Assembly (NCBI RefSeq): GCF_030373545.1
Contig: NZ_JAUDCO010000003.1
Coordinates: 211,875 to 275,874, forward strand
DNA: 64,000 nucleotides
Direction: 5' to 3'
Source of the DNA: Collinsella tanakaei
GTDB lineage: Bacteria > Actinomycetota > Coriobacteriia > Coriobacteriales > Coriobacteriaceae
The notes below the pieces were generated by a model that did not search any database, was not told the DNA's origin, and saw only the letters and a list, made by a program, of their open reading frames with translations. Shown in pieces: positions 54,021-63,168 of this stretch; position 1 is the stretch's first letter; the number at the start of each line of letters is the position of its first letter. The position numbers and the translations under genes are program-made.

Positions 54021-54962
54021 TTAAGCCTTGAGGCTCAGGCCCATGGACTCGAGCTTGTCCTTGACTTCCTCAATGGACTTCACGCCGAAGTTGCGGATGT
54101 TGAGCAGGTCGTTCTCCGAGAACTCGACGAGCTGGCGCACGGAGTGGATGCTCGCGCGCTTGAGGCAGTTGTAGGAGCGGACCGAAAGGTCCAGATCCTC
54201 GATCTGCTTATCGAGCTCAGCGTTGTCGCTGGTGGTCTCGGGAGCGAAGATCGAGACCTCCTCCTCCGCCTCGGGGGCGTCAGCGAGGTTCATGAACGCA
54301 GCCATGTGCTGGTTGATGATGTTCGCAGCCTGGACCACGGCCTCACGCGGGCTGATGGCACCGTTGGTCTCGATCTCGAGGACGAGACGGTCGTAGTCGG
54401 TGTGCTGACCCACGCGGCAGGCCTCGACGAGCTTGGCGCAGCGGCGGACCGGCGAGTACAGCGAGTCGACGTGGATGACGCCGATCGGGTCGTTGTCGCG
54501 CTTGTTGCCCTCATAGGACACGTAGCCGCGGCCGTAGCCGATGCGCATGCTCATGGTGAGGTGCCCGCCCTCGTTCAGCGTGGCGATGTGCTTCTCGGGA
54601 TTGACGAGCTCGAACTCCGAAGGGATGAAGAAGTCCGCACCGGTGACCTCGCAGGGGCCGTCGACCGAGATGGTCGCGGTGCCCTCGTCGGTGGTGCCGA
54701 GCGAACGGAACACCAGACCCTTGACGTTCAGAACGATATCCGTGACATCCTCGACCATGTTGGGGATGGTCATGAACTCGTGCTGGGCGCCATCGATCTG
54801 GATGGCCTCGACCGCGGCACCCTCCAGCGAGGAGAGCAGGACGCGGCGAAGCGAGTTGCCGAGCGTATCGCCGTAGCCGCGCTCAAGCGGCTCGACGGAA
54901 ACGCGGGCGGACGTCTCGTTGATCTCTTCGACCTGAACCTGGGGCCTAATGAATTCTGACAT
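54021..54962 (-). CDS. rpoA: DNA-directed RNA polymerase subunit alpha
   Basis: A 313-residue protein starting MSEFIRPQVQVEEINETSAR, with GGAGG upstream. The N-terminal dimerisation domain has EPLERGYGDTLGNSLRRVLL and the C-terminal domain (from about 245) has SYNCLKRASIHSVRQLVEFS then ENDLLNIRNFGVKSIEEVKD. It assembles the polymerase core and binds UP elements and activators. It lies between rpsD and rplQ in the usual order. An acidic linker (EAEEEVSIFAPETTSDN) joins the two domains. Confidence 0.98.
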   Translation of the reverse strand: MSEFIRPQVQVEEINETSARVSVEPLERGYGDTLGNSLRRVLLSSLEGAAVEAIQIDGAQHEFMTIPNMVEDVTDIVLNVKGLVFRSLGTTDEGTATISVDGPCEVTGADFFIPSEFELVNPEKHIATLNEGGHLTMSMRIGYGRGYVSYEGNKRDNDPIGVIHVDSLYSPVRRCAKLVEACRVGQHTDYDRLVLEIETNGAISPREAVVQAANIINQHMAAFMNLADAPEAEEEVSIFAPETTSDNAELDKQIEDLDLSVRSYNCLKRASIHSVRQLVEFSENDLLNIRNFGVKSIEEVKDKLESMGLSLKA

Positions 54963-54994
54963 GTAATACCTCCAGCCTCAGCAGCCCAAATGGA

Positions 54995-55588
54995 CTACTT
55001 AGAGTAGAGCTCGACGATGAGCTGCTCGTTGATGTCGCCGCTGATCTGCTCACGGCTCGGGTTGGCGAGCACGTTGCCGGACAGCTTCTCGATATCAACC
55101 TCGAGCCAGCCGGGGACCTCGAAACGCTCGGACTGGATCAGAGCCTCCTTGATGGGGAGAAGGTCGCGATACTTCTCGCCCACGGCGACGACGTCGCCGG
55201 GCTTGACGAGGTAGGAGGGGATGTCGACGCGACGGCCGTTCACGGTGAAGTGACCGTGACGCACGGACTGACGCGCCTCCTTGCGGGTGCGGGCGAAGCC
55301 CAGGCGGAAGACGACGTTGTCGAGACGGGTCTCGAGCAGCATCATGAGGTTCTCGCCGGTAATGCCGGGCATCTTGCGGGCGCGGACGAAGTAGCTGTGG
55401 AACTGCTTCTCGAGCACGCCGTAGATGAACTTGACCTTCTGCTTCTCGCGCAGCTGCATACCGTACTCGGATTCCTTGCGGCGACGCTTGGGCTGACGCT
55501 TGGATTCCTTGCCGCTGTAGCCGAGCTCAGCGGGATCGATCCCGAGCTGACGGCAGCGCTTGAGAACCGGAGTCCTATCGATTGCCAT
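54995..55588 (-). CDS. rpsD: 30S ribosomal protein S4
   Basis: A 197-residue protein (MAIDRTPVLKRCRQLGIDPA). The S4 RNA-binding domain shows LETRLDNVVFRLGFARTRKE and ARQSVRHGHFTVNGRRVDIP. The N-terminal zinc-type Cys motif seen in some S4 proteins is missing. It is a primary assembly protein and, in E. coli, the repressor of the alpha operon. It lies between rpsK and rpoA. Confidence 0.98.
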   Translation of the reverse strand: MAIDRTPVLKRCRQLGIDPAELGYSGKESKRQPKRRRKESEYGMQLREKQKVKFIYGVLEKQFHSYFVRARKMPGITGENLMMLLETRLDNVVFRLGFARTRKEARQSVRHGHFTVNGRRVDIPSYLVKPGDVVAVGEKYRDLLPIKEALIQSERFEVPGWLEVDIEKLSGNVLANPSREQISGDINEQLIVELYSK

Positions 55589-55611
55589 AGTTTATCGATC
55601 CTTTCGATGAG

Positions 55612-56022
55612 TTACACGCGGCGACGCTTCTTGGGGCGGCAGCCGTTGTGCGGGATGGGGGTCTTGTCCTGGATGCTCGAGACCTCGAGGCCGGCGGCCT
55701 GGAGGGAGCGAATCGCGGTCTCGCGACCCGAACCGGGGCCCTTCACGAAGACGGCGACCTTGTGCATGCCGTGCTCCATGGCGATCTTGGCGCAGGCCTC
55801 GGCAGCCATCTGGGCGGCAAACGGGGTGGACTTACGGGAACCCTTGAAACCGACGGTACCGGCGGACTTCCAAGCGATGACGTTGCCCTGGGAGTCCGTG
55901 ATGGACACGATCGTGTTGTTGAAGGTCGAGCGGATGTGGGCCTGACCCACGGAGATGTTCTTGCGATCGGAACGCTTGATGCGCGTGTCACGCGCGTTGC
56001 GCTTGTTCTTAGCAGTAGCCAT
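55612..56022 (-). CDS. rpsK: 30S ribosomal protein S11
   Basis: A 136-residue protein with a basic start ([20 protein letters not shown]). [20 protein letters not shown] and [20 protein letters not shown] are S11 hallmarks, with [13 protein letters not shown] at the end. It forms part of the mRNA platform near the E site. 23 bases separate it from rpsD. Confidence 0.98.
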   Translation of the reverse strand: MATAKNKRNARDTRIKRSDRKNISVGQAHIRSTFNNTIVSITDSQGNVIAWKSAGTVGFKGSRKSTPFAAQMAAEACAKIAMEHGMHKVAVFVKGPGSGRETAIRSLQAAGLEVSSIQDKTPIPHNGCRPKKRRRV

Positions 56023-56038
56023 AGGTAGTCAGTCTCCC

Positions 56039-56413
56039 TTATTTCTTCTTCTTGGCACCGATCTGGCGCTTCGGACCCTTGCGGGTACGAGCGTTGGTGT
56101 GGGTGCGCTGGCCACGGACAGGGAGGCCCTTGCGGTGACGGAGGCCACGGTTGCAGCCGATGTCCATCAGGCGCTTGACGTTCTGGTTGCGCTCACGGCG
56201 GAGGTCACCCTCGACCATGATGTGGTTCTGGTCGATGTACTTACGGATCTTATCGACCTCCTCGTCCGTGAGGTCACGGACGCGGGTATCGACATTGATG
56301 CCACAGTCGTTGCAGATCTTGGTGGCGGTGGTGCGGCCGATGCCGTAGATGTAGGTCAGACCGATCTCAACGCGCTTCTCGCGCGGAAGGTCGACACCAT
56401 TGATACGGGCCAA
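56039..56413 (-). CDS. rpsM: 30S ribosomal protein S13 (TTG start)
   Basis: A 124-residue protein with a TTG start at 56413 (GAGGAG six bases upstream), giving [23 protein letters not shown]-type motifs include [20 protein letters not shown] and [20 protein letters not shown] with its basic C-terminus [13 protein letters not shown]13 contacts the P-site tRNA and helix 30-42 of 16S rRNA. Confidence 0.97.
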   Translation of the reverse strand: MARINGVDLPREKRVEIGLTYIYGIGRTTATKICNDCGINVDTRVRDLTDEEVDKIRKYIDQNHIMVEGDLRRERNQNVKRLMDIGCNRGLRHRKGLPVRGQRTHTNARTRKGPKRQIGAKKKK

Positions 56414-56428
56414 CGTTGGTCTCCTCTC

Positions 56429-56542
56429 TTAGCCCTGACGCTGCTTGTGGCGAGGATTCTCGCAGATGACGAGAACCTTGCCGTGGCGCCGGATGATCTT
56501 GCACTTATCGCACATCTTCTTGACCGAAGGACGTACCTTCAT
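56429..56542 (-). CDS. rpmJ: 50S ribosomal protein L36
   Basis: A 37-residue protein encoded from the ATG at 56542 (AAAGGAAG upstream). Sequence pattern [14 protein letters not shown]14, then C27 and H32, gives the zinc-binding Cys3-His of classical L36. It is 15 bases before rpsM, after infA. Confidence 0.97.
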   Translation of the reverse strand: MKVRPSVKKMCDKCKIIRRHGKVLVICENPRHKQRQG

Positions 56543-56696
56543 CGTTCTTCCTTTCGGTAGTGCTCAAACTACAAATGGAATGTATCTACTCGCCCAGCCG
56601 CAGGCGTGAATAACTGATGGCTGGTCAGAACATGCAGACGCGATCGTACGGTTGAGCAGGCCTTACGATCGCAGAGATGCACGTATGGTGCGGTCG

Positions 56697-56924
56697 CTAC
56701 TTGTAGCGATAGGTGATGCGTCCGCGCGTCAGATCGTAGGGAGACAGCTCCACGACGACCTTGTCGCCCGGCAGAATGCGGATGTAGTTCATGCGGATCT
56801 TGCCCGAGATGGAGCACAGAACCGAATGACCGTTCTCGAGCTCAACGCGGAACATCGCGTTGGGCAGGGGCTCGGTTACCGTGCCCTCGAGTTCGATAGC
56901 ATCTTCCTTCTTCAAAGCAATCAT
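56697..56924 (-). CDS. infA: Translation initiation factor IF-1
   Basis: About 72-75 residues, an OB-fold protein: [20 protein letters not shown], then [20 protein letters not shown] and [20 protein letters not shown]. The ATG at 56924 has its nearest site (AGAGAAAG) immediately adjacent. A TTG three codons in (56915) would give the canonical 72-residue protein with better spacing, so the start is uncertain. IF-1 binds the 30S A site. It is separated from map by about 560 bases of repeat-bearing DNA. Confidence 0.95.
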   Translation of the reverse strand: MIALKKEDAIELEGTVTEPLPNAMFRVELENGHSVLCSISGKIRMNYIRILPGDKVVVELSPYDLTRGRITYRYK

Positions 56925-57007
56925 CTTTCTCTAGAAAACGACAGCAACTGAGAATGATAACAAAAAGCATGCTGGGGATGGCAGATTCGTAATGGCTCCA
57001 CAATTGA

Positions 57008-57124
57008 TTGAGGGGTGTGGGGCGCGGGGCCCCGATATACCCGTCGTGCTCAGACAGGTCCTCGGCCTTCGGCCTGCGGAACTGCGCGCGACGGGTATAC
57101 AGGCCGCCCGCGCCATGGCTCAAC
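57008..57124. repeat. Hairpin repeat with CCTCGGCCTTCGGCC core, subfamily B, copy 1
   Basis: The arms GGCGCGGG.. (57020 on) and ..CCCGCGCC (to 57114) and TATACCCGTCG/CGACGGGTATA enclose the core TGCTCAGACAGGTCCTCGGC, then CTTCGGCCTGCGGAACTGCG. The core shares GGTCCTCGGCCTTCGGCC and CTGCGGAA with subfamily A. Outer TTGAG/CTCAA extends the symmetry. Confidence 0.85.
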
Positions 57125-57378
57125 CATCGTCGAGCTTTGCGAATGAGGGTCTCCCCTGCTCGCTGAATCATTCTCAGTCGTCGGAAGTCGTTTTGGCTCT
57201 CGGTCCCTCAGTTCGGCTCGCAACCGCACGCTATCCCCTATGCCGCCCGAGTTAACGCTTGGAATGGAGGAGCGCATGCCCCGGCATGCGCCGGCGGCGG
57301 GGAGCGGCGCTGATAAGCGCCCGACCCGCCGCTGCAACTCGCCCCCAGGCGACACGCGGGCCGTCCCCGTTACAAGAA
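57125..57378. other. Intergenic DNA between the two subfamily B repeats
   Basis: No gene is seen. A small perfect hairpin GCGCATGCC/GGCATGCGC (57272-57291) lies here. The promoter for infA and the alpha operon is probably in the 57000-56925 side, but I could not place it clearly. Confidence 0.45.
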
Positions 57379-57460
57379 GGGCCCCGGGATATCCTTACGG
57401 CGCAGTTCCGCAGCGCGAAGCGCGAGGACTGTTTGAGCACGGAAGGATATCCCGGGGCCC
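57379..57460. repeat. Hairpin repeat with CCTCGGCCTTCGGCC-like core, subfamily B, copy 2
   Basis: Arms GGGCCCCGGGATATCCTT (57379-57396) and its exact complement (57443-57460) enclose a core that, reverse-complemented, reads GTGCTCAAACAGTCCTCGCG, then CTTCGCGCTGCGGAACTGCG. Versus copy 1, the inner hairpin GGCCTTCGGCC is GCGCTTCGCGC, a paired change that keeps the stem. It is inverted relative to copy 1. It lies 26 bases after the map stop. Confidence 0.87.
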
Positions 57461-57485
57461 CCAGGAGCCGTTTGGGATCGGACCG

Positions 57486-58274
57486 CTAGAGCTGGCCGCC
57501 CTGCATAGAGCACCAAGGGCCGCGCTCGTCGACCGTCAGGATAACCGGACCGTCATCGGTGATGGCAATGGTGTTCTCGTAGTGGGCAGCAGCCAGGTGG
57601 TCGTTGGTCGTGACGACCCAGCCGTCGGCGCCGGTGGTCACATGGTTGGTGCCCAGGGTGATCATCGGCTCGATGGCGATGACCATGCCGGCCTGCAGGC
57701 GGACACCGCGTCCCTTCTTACCATAGTTCGGGACGTTGGGGTCCTCATGCATGTTGCGGCCGACGCCGTGACCGACATAATCGCGCAGCACACCGTAGCC
57801 GTGCTCCTCGGCGAGCGTCTGGACCGCGTGACCGATGTCGCCGATGTGGTTGCCCGGAACGGCCTGCTCGATGCCGGCGATCAGGCAGTCGCGCGTGATC
57901 TCGCACAGGGCCTGCACCTCGGGCGAGGGCGTGCCGCAGTAGAAGGTCCACGCGTTGTCGCCTACCCAGCCGTCAACGATCGCGCCGGTGTCGACCGACA
58001 CGATGTCGCCGTCGCGCAGGATGACATCCGGATTGGGGATGCCGTGGACGACCTGGTCGTTCACGCTCGCGCAGATGGTGCCGGGAAAACCGCCGTACCC
58101 CTTGAAGGCAGGCACGCCGCCGTGCATGCGGATGATCTGCTCGGCGAGCTGATCGAGCTCGAAGGTGGAGACGCCGGGGCGCACCATGGCTCCAACGCGG
58201 CGGAGCGCCATCTTAGACAGCGCTCCAGCCTTCTTCATCTGCTCGATTTCTTCTGCAGACTTGATCTTGATCAT
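57486..58274 (-). CDS. map: Methionine aminopeptidase type I
   Basis: A 262-residue protein (MIKIKSAEEIEQMKKAGALS). Metal ligands are visible in SVDTGAIVDGWVGDNAWTF (D95, D106), GHGVGRNMHEDP (His) and AGMVIAIEPM (Glu). The conserved H77 is in VVHGIPNP. It removes the N-terminal Met from nascent proteins. The start overlaps adk by four bases (ATGA). The stop is followed by a repeat element instead of infA. Confidence 0.97.
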   Translation of the reverse strand: MIKIKSAEEIEQMKKAGALSKMALRRVGAMVRPGVSTFELDQLAEQIIRMHGGVPAFKGYGGFPGTICASVNDQVVHGIPNPDVILRDGDIVSVDTGAIVDGWVGDNAWTFYCGTPSPEVQALCEITRDCLIAGIEQAVPGNHIGDIGHAVQTLAEEHGYGVLRDYVGHGVGRNMHEDPNVPNYGKKGRGVRLQAGMVIAIEPMITLGTNHVTTGADGWVVTTNDHLAAAHYENTIAITDDGPVILTVDERGPWCSMQGGQL

Positions 58275-58897
58275 AGACCGAGGACTTCCTTCGCAGCGGC
58301 GTAGACCTCATCGATCTTGCCCTGGCCGTCGACGATCTTGAGCTTGCCCTGGCCGCGGTAGTACTCCACGAGCGGGGCGGTGTTCTTCTCGTACACGTCC
58401 AGACGGTTGGCGATGGTCTCGGGCTTGTCGTCATCGCGCTGGTACATCTCGCCACCGCACTTGGGGCAGACCTCGTCGGAGGCGGTGCCGGTGTAGCCGC
58501 AGTCGCGGCAGGCGCGACGGCTGGACAGGCGGTCGATGATGACGCTCGAGGCGACATCCACGAGCAGCGCGCAGTCGAGCGCACGGCCGAGGCCGGACAG
58601 CTCGGAGTCGAGCGTGACAGCCTGCATGGTGTTGCGCGGGAAGCCGTCGAGGATGAAGCCCTTCTGGGCGTCCTCGGCAGCCAGGCGCTCCTTGACCAGG
58701 TCGATCACGAGCTGGTCGGGAACGAGCTCGCCGGCGTCCATATACTTCTTGGCCTGGATGCCAAGGGCGGTGCCACCCTTGACGGCGGCGCGAAGCAGGT
58801 CGCCGGTGGAGATGTGAGCGATGCCGAATTCAGCGACGAGCTGCTGGGCCAAGGTGCCCTTGCCGGCACCGGGAGCTCCCAAAAGCACAAGATTCAT
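58271..58897 (-). CDS. adk: Adenylate kinase
   Basis: A 208-residue protein starting MNLVLLGAPGAGKGTLAQQL (P-loop). The zinc lid is C-R-D-C-G-Y and C-P-K-C-G-G, typical of Gram-positive enzymes. DGFPRNTMQAVTL and the NMP-binding ISTGDLLRAAVKGGTALG are also visible. It interconverts AMP, ADP and ATP. It overlaps map and follows secY by 15 bases. Confidence 0.97.
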   Translation of the reverse strand: MNLVLLGAPGAGKGTLAQQLVAEFGIAHISTGDLLRAAVKGGTALGIQAKKYMDAGELVPDQLVIDLVKERLAAEDAQKGFILDGFPRNTMQAVTLDSELSGLGRALDCALLVDVASSVIIDRLSSRRACRDCGYTGTASDEVCPKCGGEMYQRDDDKPETIANRLDVYEKNTAPLVEYYRGQGKLKIVDGQGKIDEVYAAAKEVLGL

Positions 58898-58912
58898 TGG
58901 TACTCCTAACCC

Positions 58913-60202
58913 TTACTTGAAGAAACCGTCGTAGTCGTACATCTTGAGCTGGCTCTCCAGCTTGGCGATGGTGTCGAGCACCACGCCGACCATGATGAGC
59001 ACCGAGGTGCCACCGAAGGCCTGGATGAGCTGGTTGCCGGTGAACGAGAACACGATGGACGGCACGATGGCGATGAGCGCCAGGAAGATGGCCGACGGAA
59101 GCGTGATCTTGTTCAGGGCGTTCTTGATGTAGTTGGCCGTGGCGCGACCCGGACGGACGCCCGGGATGAAGCCGCCCTGCTTCTTGAGGTTCTCGGCCGT
59201 GTCATCGGGGTTGAACACCATGGAGGTGTAGAAGTACGCGAAGAACACGATGAGGACCACGTTGAGGATCCAGTTGAGCCAACCCGAGGAGAGCGCGCCG
59301 GCGACCGCTTGGATCCAGCCAATGCCGGGGAAGAACACGGCAAGCTGGGCGGGCAGGTACAGGATGGCGCTCGCGAAGATGATGGGGATGACGCCCGCGG
59401 TGTTCACCTTGATCGGCAGGTACGTAGACTGGCCGCCCATGATGCGGCGACCCACGACGCGCTTGGCGTACTGCACCGGGATGCGGCGCTGGCCGCGCTC
59501 CAGGTACACGATCAGGGGGATGACCAGCAGGATGACCACCACGATGACCGCGGTGAGGATGATGCTGGCGGTGGAGCCATCGGACACGGAGCTGAAGATC
59601 GCCTGGGGCAGGCCCGCCATGATGTTGGCGAAGATGATCAGGCTCATGCCGTTGCCGATGCCGCGCTGCGTGATGAGCTCGCCGATCCACATGATGAGCA
59701 TCGCGCCGGCAACGAGCGTGCCGACGACCATGATGTCCAGGATGACCTCGGGAGCGTCGGCGCCGGTGAAGGAGATGCCGAAGCTCTTGAAGAGGAACAG
59801 GTAGCCGATGGCGTTGAGGATCGCCAGCGCCAGCGTCAGGTAACGCGAGTACTGAGTGATCTTCGTCTGACCGACCTCACCCTCGCGGGCGAGCTCGTGC
59901 AGGGAGGGAACGACGCTCTGCAGCATCTGCAGGATGATGGAGCTCGTGATGTAGGGCATGATGCCCAGCGAGAACACCGAGACATAGGAGAGCGCGCCGC
60001 CCGAGAAAAGGTTCAGCAGCGCCATTGCGCCCGAGGCAACCGTGTTGCCGGTAGCCTCGAAAAGGCCCAGCATCCCCTGGAAGGGGATACCGGGCACGGG
60101 AACGTGGGCACCGATGCGGTACACCACGAGCATGGCAATGGTGAAGATGATCTTGTCGCGCAGCTCCTTGATACGGAATGCGTTTTTAAGACCAGTTAGC
60201 AC
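58913..60202 (-). CDS. secY: Preprotein translocase subunit SecY (GTG start)
   Basis: A 429-residue protein with a GTG start at 60202, overlapping the rplO stop. Ten membrane helices are expected, the first near IIFTIAMLVVYRIGAHVPVP, and signature PYITSSIILQMLQSVVPSLH lies in the second. The periplasmic plug and the C-terminal loop facing SecA follow the family. It forms the protein-conducting channel with SecE and SecG. Confidence 0.98.
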   Translation of the reverse strand: MLTGLKNAFRIKELRDKIIFTIAMLVVYRIGAHVPVPGIPFQGMLGLFEATGNTVASGAMALLNLFSGGALSYVSVFSLGIMPYITSSIILQMLQSVVPSLHELAREGEVGQTKITQYSRYLTLALAILNAIGYLFLFKSFGISFTGADAPEVILDIMVVGTLVAGAMLIMWIGELITQRGIGNGMSLIIFANIMAGLPQAIFSSVSDGSTASIILTAVIVVVILLVIPLIVYLERGQRRIPVQYAKRVVGRRIMGGQSTYLPIKVNTAGVIPIIFASAILYLPAQLAVFFPGIGWIQAVAGALSSGWLNWILNVVLIVFFAYFYTSMVFNPDDTAENLKKQGGFIPGVRPGRATANYIKNALNKITLPSAIFLALIAIVPSIVFSFTGNQLIQAFGGTSVLIMVGVVLDTIAKLESQLKMYDYDGFFK

Positions 60203-60645
60203 GGGAGCTCGACCTTTCCGCCGGCGGCCTCGATCTTGGCCTTGGCGGAAGCCGAGACCTTGTCGACCTTGACCGTGAACTTCTTCGTGATATCACCGTT
60301 GCCGAGCACCTTGACGGGCTCGAACTCGTTCTTGATGATGCGGGCGGCCTTGAGCGCGGCGCCGTCGATCACAGCGCCGTCCTCGAACTTCTCCTCGAGA
60401 CGGGAGACGTTCACAGCGGCGAACTCGATGCGACGGGGGTTCTTGAAGCCGGGGAGCTTGGGCAGACGCATCGCGAGCGGGGTCTGGCCGCCCTCGAAGC
60501 CGGCACCCTTGGTGCCGCCGGAGCGGGAACCCTGGCCGTTCTGGCCACGGCCGGCATAGGTGCCCTGGCCGGAAGAGTTGCCGCGACCGATGCGCTTGCG
60601 CTTGTGAGTAGAGCCCTCGCTGGGCTTAAGGTCATGAAGCTGCAT
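60196..60645 (-). CDS. rplO: 50S ribosomal protein L15
   Basis: A 149-residue protein starting MQLHDLKPSEGSTHKRKRIG. The GNSSGQGTYAGRGQNGQGSR region is the flexible Gly-rich arm and GFEGGQTPLAMRLPKLPGF follows. It overlaps secY at the end and is read after rpmD. Confidence 0.97.
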   Translation of the reverse strand: MQLHDLKPSEGSTHKRKRIGRGNSSGQGTYAGRGQNGQGSRSGGTKGAGFEGGQTPLAMRLPKLPGFKNPRRIEFAAVNVSRLEEKFEDGAVIDGAALKAARIIKNEFEPVKVLGNGDITKKFTVKVDKVSASAKAKIEAAGGKVELPC

Positions 60646-60647
60646 TG

Positions 60648-60830
60648 CTACTCCTCTACAATCTCGACAAGGTGCTTGACCTTGAAGATCATGCCGCGAA
60701 CGCTCTCGTTGTCGGCGATCTCGCGCACCTCACGGATGCGGTGCAGGCCGAGCGCGCGCACGGTCCTCTTCTGGTCCTCCTTGCAGCCGTTGATGCTGCG
60801 GACCTGCTGAATCTTGATGGTCTTAGCCAT
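60648..60830 (-). CDS. rpmD: 50S ribosomal protein L30
   Basis: A 60-residue protein (MAKTIKIQQVRSINGCKEDQ), with the L30 pattern TVRALGLHRIREVREIADNE then SVRGMIFKVKHLVEI. The GGAG site lies in the end of rpsE. Confidence 0.96.
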   Translation of the reverse strand: MAKTIKIQQVRSINGCKEDQKRTVRALGLHRIREVREIADNESVRGMIFKVKHLVEIVEE

Positions 60831-60832
60831 GC

Positions 60833-61357
60833 CTACTTCTCCTTCCCGACAAACATCTGGGAAACGGTGAGGCCGCGACGCTCAGCGACATCCTCGGGGC
60901 TGGAGAGCTCCTTCAGGCCCTCGGCAGCGGCCTTGATGATGTTCAGGCCGTTGTCGGTACCCAGGGACTTGGACAGGACGTTCTTGATGCCCGCGAGCTC
61001 GAAGAGGGGACGCACAGCGCCGCCGGCGATAACGCCGGTACCCTCGACAGCGGGCTTGATGATGATGCGGCCGGCGCCGAAGTGACCGATGACCTCGTGC
61101 GGGATGGTGCCCTCCTCGGTCACGGGAACATGGAACATGTTCTTCTTGGCGTCGATCGAGGCCTTGGAGATGGCCAGGGGCACCTCGGCGGACTTGCCCA
61201 TGCCGAGGCCGACGTTGCCCTTACCGTCGCCGACGACCACGAGGGCCACGAGCGACATGCGGCGACCACCCTTGACGGTCTTGGACACACGGTTGATGAA
61301 GACGACGCGCTCCTCGAACTCGGAGGCCTCGCGCTGCTGCTTGATGTTGCGAGCCAT
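60833..61357 (-). CDS. rpsE: 30S ribosomal protein S5
   Basis: A 174-residue protein starting [26 protein letters not shown] lies upstream. [20 protein letters not shown] and [14 protein letters not shown] are typical. The C-terminal half has [21 protein letters not shown]5 shapes the decoding site. Confidence 0.98.
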   Translation of the reverse strand: MARNIKQQREASEFEERVVFINRVSKTVKGGRRMSLVALVVVGDGKGNVGLGMGKSAEVPLAISKASIDAKKNMFHVPVTEEGTIPHEVIGHFGAGRIIIKPAVEGTGVIAGGAVRPLFELAGIKNVLSKSLGTDNGLNIIKAAAEGLKELSSPEDVAERRGLTVSQMFVGKEK

Positions 61358-61371
61358 TTGCTACATACCTC

Positions 61372-61734
61372 CTAGAACTTCAGGCCGGCGGCGCGGGCGC
61401 CATCGGCGAGGGCCTTGACACGGCCGTGATAGATGCGGCCGCCGCGGTCGAAGGTGACGGCCTCGATGCCGGCCTCGAGGGCGCGCTTGCCCACGAGCTC
61501 GCCGACCTTCTCGGCAGCCTCCTTGTTCGAGGTGGTCATGCCCTCGAACTCCTTCTCGAGCGTCGAGGCGGACACGATGGTGTGACCCTTGGTGTCGTCG
61601 ACGATCTGAGCGTAGATGTTGGCGTTGGTGCGGGTGACGCGCAGGCGCGGACGCTCGGGGGTACCGAAGATCTTGCCGCGGACACGACGCTGACGGCGCT
61701 TGAGGCCTTCCCTCTTCGCCTTGTTCTTATCCAT
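61372..61734 (-). CDS. rplR: 50S ribosomal protein L18
   Basis: A 120-residue protein ([20 protein letters not shown]). [20 protein letters not shown] and [20 protein letters not shown] are L18 hallmarks. It binds 5S rRNA. Confidence 0.98.
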   Translation of the reverse strand: MDKNKAKREGLKRRQRRVRGKIFGTPERPRLRVTRTNANIYAQIVDDTKGHTIVSASTLEKEFEGMTTSNKEAAEKVGELVGKRALEAGIEAVTFDRGGRIYHGRVKALADGARAAGLKF

Positions 61735-61803
61735 GCGAAACTCCTTAGAAGTACTGTGCCGGCACCTGACGGGGTGCCGGTCTTACCGGCGTGGGAACGC
61801 CTA

Positions 61804-62340
61804 CTACTTAGCGGCCTTACCGAGCTTGCGGCGGATGTGCTCGCCGACATAGTGGATACCCTTGCCCTTGTAAGGCTCAGGCGGACGCTTGGAGCGAATC
61901 TCGGCCGCGACCTGGCCGACCTGCTGCTTGCTGATGCCCTTCACGTGAATGTGCGTGTTGTCGGGCACCTCGAAGGTGATGCCTTCGGGAGCAGGGTAGG
62001 TCACGGGGTGCGAATAGCCGAGGGAGAGCTCGAGGGTCGTGCCCTTGAGCTGAACACGGTAGCCGACGCCCGCGAGCTCGAGGGACTTGGTGAAGCCCTC
62101 GGAGACGCCCTCGACCATGTTGGCGATGAGGGCGCGGGTGAGGCCGTGGCGAGCGCGGGTCTCACGCTCGTCGTCGGGACGGGAGACGGTCAGAACGCCG
62201 TCCTCAATGTTGACGGACAGCTTGTTGTAGAAGTCCATCTCCAGGGTGCCCTTGGAACCCTTGACGGCGATGTGGTTGCCGTCGACTGCCACTTCGACTC
62301 CGGCGGGAATCTGGACAGGCTTATTACCGATACGAGACAC
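61804..62340 (-). CDS. rplF: 50S ribosomal protein L6 (GTG start)
   Basis: A 178-residue protein with a GTG start at 62340 (AAAGGA upstream). [20 protein letters not shown] and the C-terminal [20 protein letters not shown] are typical, ending [20 protein letters not shown]. Confidence 0.98.
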   Translation of the reverse strand: MSRIGNKPVQIPAGVEVAVDGNHIAVKGSKGTLEMDFYNKLSVNIEDGVLTVSRPDDERETRARHGLTRALIANMVEGVSEGFTKSLELAGVGYRVQLKGTTLELSLGYSHPVTYPAPEGITFEVPDNTHIHVKGISKQQVGQVAAEIRSKRPPEPYKGKGIHYVGEHIRRKLGKAAK

Positions 62341-62373
62341 GGGTGTATCCTTTCCTTCTACGCGCCGAAACGA

Positions 62374-62772
62374 CTACCAGACGAATGCGACGATCTCGCC
62401 GCCGACACCCGTCGCGCGGGCGTCGCGGTCGGTCATAACGCCGCGGCTGGTCGAGATGATGGCGGTGCCCAGACCACCGCGGACGCGGGGAAGGTCGGCA
62501 ACGCCGGCGTACTTGCGCAGGCCGGGCTTGGAAATGCGCTTGATGCCCTTGATGACCTTGGTCTTCTTGGGGCCGTACTTGAGGGTGATGTGAAGGGTCT
62601 TCTGAGGGGTGGTGTCCTCCACCGTGTAGCCCTCGATGTAGCCCTCCTCGTAGATGACGCGTGCGATCTCCACGAGCTTCTTGCTGCTCGGCATGGAGAC
62701 CTCGGCCTTGTTCGCAGAGTTCGCGTTGCGAATGCGCGTAAGCATATCTGCGATCGGGTCTGTGACGTTCAT
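62374..62772 (-). CDS. rpsH: 30S ribosomal protein S8
   Basis: A 132-residue protein from the ATG at 62772 (AAGGAG upstream). MNVTDPIADMLTRIRNANSA is the standard start and RGVMTDRDARATGVGGEIVA the end. In E. coli S8 represses the spc operon by binding the mRNA near rplE. Confidence 0.98.
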   Translation of the reverse strand: MNVTDPIADMLTRIRNANSANKAEVSMPSSKKLVEIARVIYEEGYIEGYTVEDTTPQKTLHITLKYGPKKTKVIKGIKRISKPGLRKYAGVADLPRVRGGLGTAIISTSRGVMTDRDARATGVGGEIVAFVW

Positions 62773-62898
62773 GCAGATTCTCCTTCGTTCTTGATGAACC
62801 TGTGCCACTGGTTCTCGCCCACCCTTAGCGGACGAGCCTTGAGCTGGCACGATCTTCCGTGCATCGCGCCTGTTCGGGCGCGATGCGCTGGCAGTGAC

Positions 62899-63084
62899 TT
62901 ACCAGCTGGCCTTCTTGATGCCGGGAAGTTCGCCCTTGAGCGCGAGCTCGCGGAAGCAGACACGGCACAGACCGAACTTACGGTAGACCGAGTGCGGACG
63001 GCCGCAACGCTGGCAACGCGTGTACTCACGCGTCGAGAACTTCTGCTTGCGCTGCTGCTTGACGATCATCGATGTCTTAGCCAC
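62899..63084 (-). CDS. rpsN: 30S ribosomal protein S14 type Z (GTG start)
   Basis: A 61-residue zinc-binding S14 with a GTG start at 63084 (GAGGAGG upstream). The four Cys are C24, C27, C40 and C43 ([10 protein letters not shown] ... [10 protein letters not shown]). The short zinc form is common in Gram-positive bacteria. Confidence 0.98.
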   Translation of the reverse strand: MAKTSMIVKQQRKQKFSTREYTRCQRCGRPHSVYRKFGLCRVCFRELALKGELPGIKKASW

Positions 63085-63168
63085 TTATTTCCTCCTCACC
63101 TGTATGTATCAAAGCGCCGGACGGGCGGCGCGCCGGTTGCGCGCCGCCCGGAGCCGGGGCAGATGAAC

